The position numbers were made by a program, and so were the translations under genes. A stretch of 64,000 nt of DNA from 3107 sp001483205 (GTDB taxonomy: Bacteria; Pseudomonadota; Alphaproteobacteria; Rhodobacterales; Rhodobacteraceae). This document shows positions 45,553 to 54,238 of this stretch, one piece after another. The stretch's first letter is position 1, and each line of letters begins with the position of its first letter. The DNA lies in contig OZ219809.1 in NCBI GenBank assembly GCA_964291375.2, positions 1,364,001 to 1,428,000 on the forward strand. The letters are read 5' to 3'. The notes beneath the pieces were generated by a model. It ran no database searches. It was not told the origin of the DNA and saw only the letters and a list, made by a program, of their open reading frames with translations.

Positions 45553-46728
45553 ATGCTGTTCGATTTTCTGAAAAAGGCACCGACCAAACCGCCGGAAGTC
45601 AAAGCATCCGCCGCGGGACCGGTGATCGCCTATCACTCCGCCGGGCGGGTAACCTGGGGCGCGCGGGACACCTCGTCGCTGATCAAATCCGGCTTTTTGT
45701 CGAATCCGGTGGGGTTTCGGGCGGTCAGGCTGATTGCCGAGACCGCGGCGGCGGTGCCTCTGGGGGTGCAGGACCGTGCGCAGCGCTATGAGGAACACCC
45801 GCTGGCCACGCTGATCCGCCGCCCCAACGGAATGCAGGGGCGGGCAGAGTTGTTCGAGGCACTCTACAGCCAGATCCTGCTGACCGGAAACGGCTATCTG
45901 GAGGCTGTCGCCGACGGGGACGGCCTGCCGCTGGAGCTGCATGTGCTGCGCTCTGACCGGATGCGCGTGATCCCCGGCGCGGATGGCTGGCCTGTGGCCT
46001 ATGACTATGCCGTCGGCGGGCGCAGGCATCGTTTTGATTTCACCAATGCCCACCCGATTATCTGCCATATCCGGGCGTTCCACCCGCAGGATGACCACTA
46101 CGGGCTGTCACCGATGCAGGCGGCGGCGAATGCAGCGGACGTGCATAATGCCGCATCGCGCTGGTCAAAATCGCTGTTGGACAATGCGGCGCGGCCTTCG
46201 GGGGCCATCGTCTATCAGGGGGCGGACGGCCAGGCGCATCTGACCCCGGATCAGTATGACCGGTTGCAGAACGAATTGGCCGCGCATCATCAGGGGGCCG
46301 CGAATGCCGGGCGTCCGATGCTGCTGGAAGGCGGGCTTGACTGGAAGCCGATGGGGTTCAGCCCCTCAGATATGGAGTTTCAGAAAACCAAGGAAGCGGC
46401 GGCGCGCGAGATCGCCATCGCGTTCGGGGTGCCACCGATGTTGCTGGGTATTCCGGGGGATGCGACCTATGCGAATTATCAGGAGGCAAACCGGGCCTTT
46501 TACCGGCTGACGGTACTGCCGCTGGTGACGAAGACCGCCGCGAGCCTGTCGGACTGGCTGGGCGGGTTTCATGCCGAGATGCCGGAGCTGAAGCCCGACC
46601 TTGATCAGGTGTCGGCGCTGGCGGCAGAGCGCGAGGCACAATGGCGCAGGGTCGCCGGGGCGGGTTTTCTGACGGATGCGGAAAAGCGGGCGCTGCTGGG
46701 CCTGCCTGCGCGCATGGACGGCGCATGA
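45553..46728 (+). CDS. GTA gene 3, portal protein
   Basis: 391 aa HK97-type portal, the dodecameric ring through which DNA enters the capsid. LIKSGFLSNPVGFRAVRLIA, HPLATLIRRPNGMQGRAELF and the conserved ARPSGAIVYQGADGQAHLTP are portal motifs, and AREIAIAFGVPPMLLGIPGD near residue 290 is the family clincher. The next small gene overlaps its stop (ATGA). Confidence 0.95.
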   Translation: MLFDFLKKAPTKPPEVKASAAGPVIAYHSAGRVTWGARDTSSLIKSGFLSNPVGFRAVRLIAETAAAVPLGVQDRAQRYEEHPLATLIRRPNGMQGRAELFEALYSQILLTGNGYLEAVADGDGLPLELHVLRSDRMRVIPGADGWPVAYDYAVGGRRHRFDFTNAHPIICHIRAFHPQDDHYGLSPMQAAANAADVHNAASRWSKSLLDNAARPSGAIVYQGADGQAHLTPDQYDRLQNELAAHHQGAANAGRPMLLEGGLDWKPMGFSPSDMEFQKTKEAAAREIAIAFGVPPMLLGIPGDATYANYQEANRAFYRLTVLPLVTKTAASLSDWLGGFHAEMPELKPDLDQVSALAAEREAQWRRVAGAGFLTDAEKRALLGLPARMDGA

Positions 46729-46997
46729 GCGGCGGGGGGCAGGCGACGGAGCAGCGCAGCGGGTCGCGGTTTCTGTATGACAGTTTCGATGCGGCGGCAG
46801 CGGCAACTGCGGCGGCGCGGATCGACGCCAATGAACGTGTGGCGCAGGTGCAGTTCGCCATGCTGGACCAGCGGCTTGACCGGATCGAGGCGCTGATGGA
46901 GCGGCTGGAGCGCCGGTTGTGGCTGACCGTTTATGGGGTGGTCGGGCTGATCCTGGCGCAGGGTGTGGCGACGCTTATCGGGATCGGCCCGGTATAG
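46725..46997 (+). CDS. GTA gene 3.5, small membrane-anchored protein
   Basis: 90 aa. An alanine-rich coiled-coil-like stretch (DSFDAAAAATAAARIDANER), LDQRLDRIEALMERLERRLW, then one membrane helix LTVYGVVGLILAQGVATLIG near the C-terminus. It occupies the g3.5 slot of Rhodobacterales GTAs and is coupled to the portal gene by ATGA (46725-46728). Function is not established. Confidence 0.75.
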   Translation: MSGGGQATEQRSGSRFLYDSFDAAAAATAAARIDANERVAQVQFAMLDQRLDRIEALMERLERRLWLTVYGVVGLILAQGVATLIGIGPV

Positions 46998-47020
46998 GCT
47001 TTGAACGGAAAGGCGGGTAA

Positions 47021-47665
47021 ATGTCGGGAATTTGCCAAACATACGGGCTGGAAGTGAAATTCTGCCGTCCGGAAGAGGCTTTGCGCATCGGCAAGGACAA
47101 CCGGATCGAGGGCTATGCAAGCCTGTTCGACCGGGGCGATCAGGGGGGCGATGTGGTCGCCCCCGGCGCTTATGCAAAGTCCCTTGGCGCGCTGAAGGCC
47201 ACAGGGCGGCGGATCAAGATGCTGTGGCAGCATGATCCGGCGCTGCCGATCGGCGTTTGGGACGAGGCGCGCGAGGACGCCCGTGGCCTGTATGTCGGCG
47301 GGCGCATTCTGACCGAGGTCGGGAAAGGGCGCGAGGCCGCGGCGCTGGTTGAGGCGGGGGTGATTGACGGGCTGTCCATCGGCTATCGCACCAGGACCGC
47401 CGTGCGGGATGGCCGGGGGCGGCGACGACTGACCGAGCTGGAGCTGTGGGAAGTGTCGCTGGTGACCTTTCCGATGTTGCCGGACGCGCGGATCGGCGCG
47501 AAGGGCGATGCCCCGGATGACGCCCTGCCGGGCGATCTGGCGCGGCTGATCCGGGACGCCCGTCAGGGGCTGACCCGCTGGTCCTCTGATCCGCCGACAC
47601 CCGCCCCGGCCTTGGGGGGTATACAGCGTGGCGATGTAAAAGACCGCTGCATAATGGCAGATTGA
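47021..47665 (+). CDS. GTA gene 4, prohead protease
   Basis: 214 aa HK97-type maturation protease (peptidase U35). IEGYASLFDRGDQGGDVVAP near residue 28 and MLWQHDPALPIGVWDEARED near 67 (histidine), then LSIGYRTRTAVRDG near 119 (serine). The C-terminal residues RGDVKDRCIMAD and the TGA are encoded by the first bases of the adjacent TIR element, so the native tail has been replaced or extended. Whether the altered tail affects activity cannot be told. Confidence 0.9.
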   Translation: MSGICQTYGLEVKFCRPEEALRIGKDNRIEGYASLFDRGDQGGDVVAPGAYAKSLGALKATGRRIKMLWQHDPALPIGVWDEAREDARGLYVGGRILTEVGKGREAAALVEAGVIDGLSIGYRTRTAVRDGRGRRRLTELELWEVSLVTFPMLPDARIGAKGDAPDDALPGDLARLIRDARQGLTRWSSDPPTPAPALGGIQRGDVKDRCIMAD

Positions 47666-47915
47666 CGATCAAACAGCCCGCCCGGCGGAACACCGGGCAG
47701 CGCCTTGGGCTCCGCCCGTTCGGCCCTGAAACGGTCCACCGGACCGTTTCCGAGACGGGCCTCACCCCCCGGCAGGCGCTTTGAACGCATCAACCCTTTG
47801 GAGCGTATGGGCTTTATGGCAAGACCATCGCCAATGTGAACCGTCGCGAAAAGCGCCCGCCCAGGCAGGCGGCTGCCCGGCCCAAGCGAGTATGCACAGA
47901 TCTTTGCAGAGGTCT
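47639..47915 (+). mobile_element. Hairpin-rich TIR element, long form, between g4 and g5
   Basis: About 277 bp from AAGACCGCTGCATAATGGC, inside the g4 reading frame, to a double end: TATGCACAGATCTT (to 47904) followed by TGCAGAGGTCT (to 47915). It carries the long-form hairpin. The capsid gene has its own AGGAA site 47 bp later. Confidence 0.9.
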
Positions 47916-47962
47916 CAATCCGGTCGTCAGGCCATCACCTTTCACAATGCAGGAAACCGAAA

Positions 47963-49144
47963 ATGAAGGCACTCGAAACCAAAACCCGGATCGGCGGCGA
48001 AACGCCCGCAGACCCGTCCCCGACAGCGCAGGTCAGAACCGCGCTGGCCGAACTGATCGGCGATGTGAACACCCGGCTGCGCAAGCAGGATGAACGGCTG
48101 GCGGCGTTTGAACGGAAATCCGTCCTTGCCGCCCGCCCTGTCCTGTCCACCACAGCCGAGACCGCCACACCGCACCGCAAGGCGTTCCGGGCCTATCTGC
48201 GCACCGGCGATGATGATGCGCTGCGCGGGCTGGAGCCGGAGACCAAGGCGCTGTCAACGGCGGTTTCGGCAGAGGGCGGGTTTCTGGTTGCCCCGGAAAC
48301 CGCCGAAACCATCAGAGGCGTCATGTTCGGCATGTCGTCCCTGCGCTCGATTGCCAATGTCGCCCATGTAGAGGCGACTTCCTATGAGGTGCTGGTCGAT
48401 CATTCCGAGGCAAACGCGGGCTGGGCGACCGAGACAACAGACACCACTGAGACCGGCACCCCGCAATTTGCCCGCATCACCATCCCGCTGCATGAGCTGA
48501 GCGCCCTGCCCAAGGTGTCGCAGCGGCTGCTTGATGACAGCGCCTTTGACATCGAGGCGTGGCTGTCCCGGCGCATTGCCGAGAAATTTGCGCGGGCAGA
48601 GGCGACGGCCTTTGTCAGCGGGAACGGCACCAACAAGCCGAAGGGGTTTCTGAGCCACACGGTGATTGCCGAGGCAAGTTGGGCCTGGAACAAGCTGGGA
48701 TATATCACGACCGGCGTGAGTGGCGATTTCTCTTCCGCGGCTCCCTCTGATGCCATCGTCGATCTGGTCTATACCCTGGGCGCTGAATACCGCGCCAATG
48801 CGCATTTCGTGATGAACTCGAAAACCGCGGGGGCGGTGCGCAAGATGAAAGACAAAGATGGCCGCTTTTTGTGGTCTGACGGTCTGGCGGCGGGGGAGTT
48901 TGCCCGGCTGATGGGCTATCCGGTGCTGATTGCCGAGGATATGCCCGACATTGCCAGCAACGCCTATGCCATCGCATTCGGCGATTTCCGCGCGGGCTAT
49001 ACCATTGCCGAGCGCCCCGATCTGCGGGTGCTGCGCGATCCGTTCTCGGCCAAGCCGCATGTGCTGTTTTATGCCACAAGGCGCGTGGGCGGCGATGTGA
49101 CCGACTTTGCCGCGATCAAGCTGCTGAAATTCGCGGTCACTTAA
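47963..49144 (+). CDS. GTA gene 5, major capsid protein
   Basis: 393 aa HK97-fold capsid protein with an N-terminal scaffolding-like delta region (about 1-100, coiled coil at NTRLRKQDERLAAFERKS) that the prohead protease removes. The mature part begins around TAETATPHRKAFRAYLRTG, with GGFLVAPETAETIRGVMFGM near 103 and GNGTNKPKGFLSHTVIAEAS near 215. Full length with no disruption. It is usually the most abundant GTA protein. Confidence 0.95.
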   Translation: MKALETKTRIGGETPADPSPTAQVRTALAELIGDVNTRLRKQDERLAAFERKSVLAARPVLSTTAETATPHRKAFRAYLRTGDDDALRGLEPETKALSTAVSAEGGFLVAPETAETIRGVMFGMSSLRSIANVAHVEATSYEVLVDHSEANAGWATETTDTTETGTPQFARITIPLHELSALPKVSQRLLDDSAFDIEAWLSRRIAEKFARAEATAFVSGNGTNKPKGFLSHTVIAEASWAWNKLGYITTGVSGDFSSAAPSDAIVDLVYTLGAEYRANAHFVMNSKTAGAVRKMKDKDGRFLWSDGLAAGEFARLMGYPVLIAEDMPDIASNAYAIAFGDFRAGYTIAERPDLRVLRDPFSAKPHVLFYATRRVGGDVTDFAAIKLLKFAVT

Positions 49145-49246
49145 GCGGCAGGGCAGAGTGGCCCGCACGGGGGGCAGGTGGCACCCGCGCCCCCTACCCC
49201 CCGCCCCGCGCCGGTTCGCAAACAGACGGATTTTCGGAGTCATCCC

Positions 49247-49843
49247 ATGATGCTGGTCGAACAAACCGCAACGCCCAAATCATCGCTGCCGATCACGCAG
49301 TTCAAAGAGCACCTGCGGCTTGGCACGGGCTTTGCCGATGACGGCACGCAGGATGCCCTGCTGGAGCGTTTGCTGCGCGCGGCCCTGAAGGCGATTGAGG
49401 CACGGACCGGAAAAATCCTGCTGACGCGGGGGTTCCTGTGGTCGGTGGAGTGCTGGCGGTCCCTTGGCGGGCAGGCGCTGCCGGTGGCCCCGGTCAGTGC
49501 GGTGACATCGCTTTCGGTCACCGACCGGGACGGGGCCAAAACCGTATATGATCCGGTCGAATATGCGCTGATCCCCGACAGCCACCGCCCGCGCCTGGTG
49601 CCGACCGGGGCGTATCTGCCGGTGATCCCGGCGGACGGGCTGGCGGAGATTGCCTTTCAGGCCGGGTTCGGGACGACCTGGCGGGCGATCCCTGTTGACC
49701 TGGCGCAGGCGGTTCTGATGCTGGCCGCCCATTACCATGACAACCGGTTCGGAGACGGGGAGCCTTCGGCGATGATCCCGGTGGGGGTGAGTGTGCTGAT
49801 CCAGCAATACAAGACCGTGCGGCTGCTTGGGGGGCGGGCATGA
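49247..49843 (+). CDS. GTA gene 6, head-tail connector
   Basis: 198 aa. A phage gp6-like connector that docks under the portal. MMLVEQTATPKSSLPITQFK at the start (ATGATG at 49247-49252 after CGGAG), LLRAALKAIEARTGKILLTR in the first third and GLAEIAFQAGFGTTWRAIPV in the second. Followed by g7 with ATGA overlap. Confidence 0.85.
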   Translation: MMLVEQTATPKSSLPITQFKEHLRLGTGFADDGTQDALLERLLRAALKAIEARTGKILLTRGFLWSVECWRSLGGQALPVAPVSAVTSLSVTDRDGAKTVYDPVEYALIPDSHRPRLVPTGAYLPVIPADGLAEIAFQAGFGTTWRAIPVDLAQAVLMLAAHYHDNRFGDGEPSAMIPVGVSVLIQQYKTVRLLGGRA

Positions 49844-50181
49844 AGACCCCGCGTCTTGACCGCAGGCTGGTGCTGGAAGAGGCCCGGCGCTCGCCCGACG
49901 GCGCGGGCGGGTTTTCGAGCCGCTGGGTGGCGCTGGGGACGCTCTGGGCCGGGATACGGCATGGGGGCGCGGGGCGCGAGGCGGCGCGGGACCACCTGAC
50001 CCTTTCATCGGTTGTGCTGAGGATCACCGTCCGGGCGGCACCTGTGGGGGCGGCGTCCCGCCCCCGGCCTGATCAGCGGTTCCGGGAGGGGGGCCGGATT
50101 TTCCACATTCTGTCGGTGGTCGAGGCCGACCCGCACGGGCGGTATCTGCTGTGCCACGCAAGAGAGGAGGCCGCCGCATGA
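49840..50181 (+). CDS. GTA gene 7, head-tail adaptor/stopper
   Basis: 113 aa head closure-type adaptor (phage head-tail joining family). LDRRLVLEEARRSPDGAGGF at the start and RFREGGRIFHILSVVEADPH near the end are typical of the family. ATGA overlaps with both g6 and g8 show tight coupling. Confidence 0.8.
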   Translation: MKTPRLDRRLVLEEARRSPDGAGGFSSRWVALGTLWAGIRHGGAGREAARDHLTLSSVVLRITVRAAPVGAASRPRPDQRFREGGRIFHILSVVEADPHGRYLLCHAREEAAA

Positions 50182-50588
50182 GCTATGCCGTCTCTGCCGC
50201 CCTGCAAACCGCGATCTATGACCATCTGACCGGGAATGCGGCGCTGACGGCGCTGGTGGGTAAGGCCATTCACGATGAGGTTCCCGCCGGAAAGCCGCCG
50301 GGCGCGTATGTGAGCCTTGGCCCCGAGGAGGTGCAGGACCGGTCCGATGCCACCGGCGACGGCGCGCTGCATCTGATCACCATCAGCGTGGTCAGTGATT
50401 CCGCCGGTTTTCAGCAGGCGAAGAGGATTGCCGGGGCGGTGTGCGATGCGCTGACGGATGCCAAGCTGACCCTCTCGCGCGGCACACTTGTCTGTCTGCG
50501 CTTTGACCGGGCGACGGCAAGGCGCGCAGGCGCGGGCGAAACCCGGCGCATTGACCTGAGATTCCGCGCCCGCGTGGATGATGACTGA
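50178..50588 (+). CDS. GTA gene 8, tail terminator (DUF3168)
   Basis: 136 aa. MSYAVSAALQTAIYDHLTGN followed by AALTALVG, GKPPGAYVSLGPEEVQDRSD and LHLITISVVSDSAGFQQAKR are DUF3168 hallmarks. It closes the tail tube at the head side. ATG at 50178 overlaps the g7 stop. Confidence 0.85.
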   Translation: MSYAVSAALQTAIYDHLTGNAALTALVGKAIHDEVPAGKPPGAYVSLGPEEVQDRSDATGDGALHLITISVVSDSAGFQQAKRIAGAVCDALTDAKLTLSRGTLVCLRFDRATARRAGAGETRRIDLRFRARVDDD

Positions 50589-50610
50589 CATTCAGACCGG
50601 AGAAAACACC

Positions 50611-51033
50611 ATGGCAGCCCAGAAAGGCAAAGACTTGCTGATCAAGGTCGATCAGACCGGGAACGGGTCGTTTCAGACCATCGCCGGCCTGCGCGCCACC
50701 CGGATCAGCTTCAACGCGGAAACGGTCGATGTGACCAGTCTTGAAAGCCGGGGGGGATGGCGTGAACTTCTGACCGGTGCAGGGATCAAATCGGCGGCGG
50801 TTTCCGGCTCCGGCGTGTTCCGGGACACCGCCACGGATGAGCAGGCGCGACGGATATTCTTTGACGGGCTGTCGCCTGATTTTCAGGTGATTATCCCCGA
50901 TTTCGGGACCATCAGCGGCGCGTTCATCATCACCGCCATCGAATATGCAGGCACCTATAACGGCGAGGTGACCTATGAGCTGTCGCTGGCGTCGGCGGGG
51001 GCGCTGACCTTTGCGGCGGCGGTCCCGGCATGA
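50611..51033 (+). CDS. GTA gene 9, major tail tube protein
   Basis: 140 aa TP901-1-like tail tube subunit. MAAQKGKDLLIKVDQTGNGS at the start, TVDVTSLESRGGWRELLTGA near 40 and SGAFIITAIEYAGTYNGEVT near 105. ATG at 50611 follows CGGAGAAAAC; an in-frame ATG 33 bases earlier overlaps g8. Followed by g10 with ATGA overlap. Confidence 0.9.
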   Translation: MAAQKGKDLLIKVDQTGNGSFQTIAGLRATRISFNAETVDVTSLESRGGWRELLTGAGIKSAAVSGSGVFRDTATDEQARRIFFDGLSPDFQVIIPDFGTISGAFIITAIEYAGTYNGEVTYELSLASAGALTFAAAVPA

Positions 51034-51368
51034 CCAACCCGTGGCGGGGCGAGGTGCGCCTGCGGATCAATGGCAAGGCCCATGTCTGCCGTCTGACCCT
51101 TGGTGCCCTGGCAGAGATGGAGGCGGCTCTGGGCACCGACACGCTGGTGGCCCTGGCGGAACGATTTGAAAACCGGGCGTTCAGCGCGCGCGATGTCATG
51201 GCGTTGCTGGTGGCGGGACTGCGCGGGGGCGGCTGGACGGGCGATGCCGCTGACCTCTTGTCCGCCGAGATCGAGGGCGGGCCGCTGGAGGCCGCGCGGG
51301 TGGCGGGGGAGCTGCTGGCGCGGGCCTTTGCGCCGCCATCGGGGGCTGGTGGTGGCGATGCGGATTGA
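51030..51368 (+). CDS. GTA gene 10 (tail assembly chaperone-like)
   Basis: 112 aa of the GTA gp10 family. NGKAHVCRLTLGALAEMEAA near 15 and FSARDVMALLVAGLRGGGWT near 51 match the family. It probably acts with the next small gene as tail chaperones. It overlaps g9 (ATGA) and the next gene by 11 bp in another frame. Confidence 0.8.
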   Translation: MTNPWRGEVRLRINGKAHVCRLTLGALAEMEAALGTDTLVALAERFENRAFSARDVMALLVAGLRGGGWTGDAADLLSAEIEGGPLEAARVAGELLARAFAPPSGAGGGDAD

Positions 51369-51564
51369 CTGGGCGGCCCTGCTGCGCGCCGGGGTCCGGG
51401 GCGCGGGCCTGCGGGTGGCGGAGTTCTGGGCGCTGACCCCGGCAGAGCTGATGATGATTCTGGGCCGGGGTGAGGCCGCGCCGATGACACGGGACCGGCT
51501 GGAGGCGCTGTTGCAGGCGTTTCCGGACCCGGACAGAGGCAAGGACAGGGGACGGGATGAATGA
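51358..51564 (+). CDS. GTA gene 10.1 (small DUF2376-type protein)
   Basis: 68 aa, in another frame at the end of g10. MRIDWAALLRAGVRGAGLRV and AEFWALTPAELMMILGRGEA match the phage tail assembly chaperone-like DUF2376. In tailed phages the second chaperone is often made by frameshift from the first; here it has its own ATG. It overlaps g11 by ATGA (51561-51564). Confidence 0.8.
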   Translation: MRIDWAALLRAGVRGAGLRVAEFWALTPAELMMILGRGEAAPMTRDRLEALLQAFPDPDRGKDRGRDE

Positions 51565-52223
51565 CGGATTTCGACGATCTTGAGGGCTTTGGGGACAGTA
51601 TCGAGGCATTGCAGGGCGCGCTTGGCGGTGCCGGCGATCTGACCCGGCATCTTTCGGCTGAACTGGCCCGCGCGCAGGAAGAGATCAAAGGGGCGACGCG
51701 CGAGGTCGGCAAGCTGTCGGGCGGCGTCAGCCGGGGGATAAAGCGGGCCGTTGACGGGCTGGTGCTGGGCGGGGCGTCGCTCAGCGATGCCCTGGACGGG
51801 ATTGCGAAATCGGTGCTGGACAGCGCCTATTCGGTTGCGATGCGCCCGGTGACCGAGGGGCTGGGCGATCTGGTGACAGGCGGGATCAATACGCTGTTTG
51901 GCGGGCTGTTCCGGTTTGCCGACGGCGCGCCCCTTGCCGGGGGCCGGGTGGTGCCGTTCGCCGGGGGCGGGGTGGTTGGCGGCCCGACTCTGTTTCCGAT
52001 GCGCGGCGGTCCGGGGCTGATGGGCGAGGCCGGACCGGAGGCGATCATGCCGCTGGCGCGCGGTGCGGACGGGCGGCTCGGGGTGCGGGGCGAAGGCGGT
52101 GGCAGGCCGGTGAATGTGGTGATCAACATCTCGACCCCTGATGTCGAGGGCTTTCGGCGCAGCCAGAGCCAGATTGCCGCACGGATGAGCCGCGCCCTTG
52201 GGCAGGGTGCGCGCAATCGCTAG
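51561..52223 (+). CDS. GTA gene 11, short tape measure protein
   Basis: 220 aa, matching the very short tape measure of RcGTA-type particles. FDDLEGFGDSIEALQGALGG at the start, coiled-coil helices about 25-60, a hydrophobic ASLSDALDGIAKSVLDSAYS near 75, and glycine-rich FAGGGVVGGPTLFPMRGGPG followed by LMGEAGPEAIMPL in the second half. Its length should set the tail length. Confidence 0.85.
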   Translation: MTDFDDLEGFGDSIEALQGALGGAGDLTRHLSAELARAQEEIKGATREVGKLSGGVSRGIKRAVDGLVLGGASLSDALDGIAKSVLDSAYSVAMRPVTEGLGDLVTGGINTLFGGLFRFADGAPLAGGRVVPFAGGGVVGGPTLFPMRGGPGLMGEAGPEAIMPLARGADGRLGVRGEGGGRPVNVVINISTPDVEGFRRSQSQIAARMSRALGQGARNR

Positions 52224-52302
52224 GCGGCGGGGGGGCCGGTGACCCGTCAGCCCCCTGGAAAAGAGACAGGGGCCGCGTCCGGTTTGCACGGTGGGGGCGC
52301 GC

Positions 52303-52447
52303 CGTCCCGCCCCCCGGCAGGCGCTATAAACGCCTCAACCCGTTGGGACATATGAGCTTCACGGCAAGACCATCGCCAATGTGGAATGTCGGAAAAAAGC
52401 GCCCGCCCAGGCAGGCGGCTGCCCGGCTGAGCGAATATACAGAGGTC
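52303..52447 (+). mobile_element. Partial TIR element between g11 and g12
   Basis: The right two thirds of the element, from CCCCCCGGCAGGCGC to GCGAATATACAGAGGTCC. The left terminal repeat is missing and is replaced by GGTGGGGGCGCGCCGTCCCG. Its terminal AGAGG is 7 bases before the g12 ATG and is the only Shine-Dalgarno-like sequence there. The 52224-52302 stretch shows no gene. Confidence 0.85.
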
Positions 52448-52452
52448 CAAGG

Positions 52453-53085
52453 ATGGGTTTTCACGAAATCAGGTTTCCCGCCTCGCTGAGCTTCGGCTCT
52501 GCCGGAGGACCGGAGCGGCGCACCGAGGTGGTGACGCTCGCCAACGGCCATGAAGAGCGCAACACGCCCTGGGCGCATTCACGGCGGCGCTATGATGCCG
52601 GGCTGGGAATGCGGGCGCTTGATGATCTGGAAACCCTGATCGCGTTTTTCGAGGCGCGGCGGGGGCGGCTCCACGGGTTTCGCTGGAAGGACTGGACGGA
52701 TTTCAAATCCTGCCCGGCCTCGGGCACGGTCGCCTTTGACGATCAGGTGATCGGCACCGGGGACGGAGAGACACAGGACTTCCAACTGATCAAGACCTAT
52801 ATATCGGGTCAGGCCAGCTATGCCCGGCCTGTGGCCAAGCCGGTTCAGGGCACGGTGCAGGCGGGCGTGAACGGCACCGGACTGAGCGCGGGAACGGACT
52901 ATACGCTCGATCCCACCACCGGGGTTCTGCACCTTGAAACCGCCCCGGATGCGGGGGCAAAAATCACCGCCGGATATGAATTTGACGTGCCGGTGCGGTT
53001 CGACACCGACAGGATTGAAATCTCGGTCGAGCGCTTTCAGGCGGGTGAAGCGCCGAACGTGCCCGTGGTGGAGATACGCATATGA
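52453..53085 (+). CDS. GTA gene 12, distal tail protein (DUF2460)
   Basis: 210 aa. MGFHEIRFPASLSFGSAGGP and HSRRRYDAGLGMRALDDLET near 40 are DUF2460 hallmarks, with FEARRGRLHGFRWKDWTDFK near 62. It forms the ring at the end of the tail tube. ATG at 52453 is clear; ORF sequence upstream of it is the TIR element. Overlaps g13 by ATGA. Confidence 0.9.
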   Translation: MGFHEIRFPASLSFGSAGGPERRTEVVTLANGHEERNTPWAHSRRRYDAGLGMRALDDLETLIAFFEARRGRLHGFRWKDWTDFKSCPASGTVAFDDQVIGTGDGETQDFQLIKTYISGQASYARPVAKPVQGTVQAGVNGTGLSAGTDYTLDPTTGVLHLETAPDAGAKITAGYEFDVPVRFDTDRIEISVERFQAGEAPNVPVVEIRI

Positions 53086-53969
53086 TGACGTTGCCCCCGG
53101 AACTGGACGCGCATCTGCAAACCGGCCTGACCAGTCTGTGCTGGTGCTGGAAGCTCTCGCGGCGCGACGGGACGGTGTTCGGGTTTACCGACCATGACCG
53201 GACCCTGACCTTTGGCGGCGTCGTGTTCCGGGCCGATACCGGGTTGAGCGCGCAGGCGGTGCAGCAGACCACCGGGCTGGCGGTGGACAATACCGAGGCC
53301 ATCGGCGCACTCAGCGATGCCGCACTCACCGAGGCCGACATTATGGCGGGTCGCTATGACGGGGCAGGTGCAGAGGCGTGGCTGGTCAACTGGCGCGAGG
53401 TGTCTGTGCGCGCCTTGATGTTCAGGGGCACGTTGGGCGAGATCACCCGCAGGGATGGCCGGTTTCATGCCGAATTGCGCGGCCTGACCGAGGCGCTCAA
53501 CCAACCCCGGGGGCAAATCTATCAAAAGCCGTGTTCCGCCGTTCTGGGCGATGAACGGTGCCGGTTTGATCTGAAGACGCCGGGATACCGGGCCAGGGCC
53601 ACCGTGGACAGTGTGATCCAGGGCCGGGTGTTCCGGTTTTCCGGGCTGGGCGGTTTTGCCGATAACTGGTTTGAGGGCGGGCATTTCGAGGTCTTGACCG
53701 GGGCAGCGGCGGGGCTTGCCGGGCTGATCAGGAACGACCGGCAGAGCGGCGGGACGCGCGAGATCGAGCTGTGGGACGGTCTGCGCGGCGCAATCAGGGC
53801 GGGCGATAGGGTCAGGCTGGGACCGGGATGCGACAAGCGCCCGGAAACATGCAGGCGGAAGTTCAGGAATTTCCTGAATTTCAGGGGCTTTCCGCATATT
53901 CCCGGCAATGACTGGCTGATGGTTCATCCGTCGCGGTCGGGGGCGAATACAGGCGGGAGTATGAATTGA
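53082..53969 (+). CDS. GTA gene 13, tail hub protein (DUF2163)
   Basis: 295 aa. LCWCWKLSRRDGTVFGFTDH near 26 and QKPCSAVLGDERCRFDLKTP near 143 are DUF2163 signatures. The C-terminus contains a cluster of cysteines (GPGCDKRPETCRRKF) as usual in this family. TGA at 53967-53969 lies in a TTGATG target duplication that is shared with the g14 start. Confidence 0.9.
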   Translation: MMTLPPELDAHLQTGLTSLCWCWKLSRRDGTVFGFTDHDRTLTFGGVVFRADTGLSAQAVQQTTGLAVDNTEAIGALSDAALTEADIMAGRYDGAGAEAWLVNWREVSVRALMFRGTLGEITRRDGRFHAELRGLTEALNQPRGQIYQKPCSAVLGDERCRFDLKTPGYRARATVDSVIQGRVFRFSGLGGFADNWFEGGHFEVLTGAAAGLAGLIRNDRQSGGTREIELWDGLRGAIRAGDRVRLGPGCDKRPETCRRKFRNFLNFRGFPHIPGNDWLMVHPSRSGANTGGSMN

Positions 53970-53971
53970 TG

Positions 53972-54235
53972 GCCTCTGTATAATGGCTCAGCCGGGCAGC
54001 CGCCTGCCTGGGCGGGCGCTTTTTCCGATAGTCCAAACTGGCGATGTCCTTTCCATAAAGCCCATACGCTCCAACAGGTTGAGGCGTTCAAAGCGCCTGC
54101 CGGGGGGTGAGGCCCGGCTTGGAAACGGTCCGGTGGACCGTTTCAGGGCCGAACGGGCGGAGCCCAAGGCGCTGCCCGGGCAGTTCCGCCGGGCGGGGCG
54201 GTTTGGCAACTGACGCGCCAAAATGCAGAGGTTTT
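53972..54235 (-). mobile_element. Hairpin-rich TIR element, long form, in the g13/g14 junction
   Basis: 264 bp flanked by TTGATG at 53966-53971 and 54236-54241. It starts GCCTCTGTATAATGGCTCAG and ends GCCAAAATGCAGAGGTTTT, in reverse orientation, with the long-form hairpin. The left TTGATG holds the g13 TGA and the right one the g14 ATG. Confidence 0.92.
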
Positions 54236-54238
54236 TTG

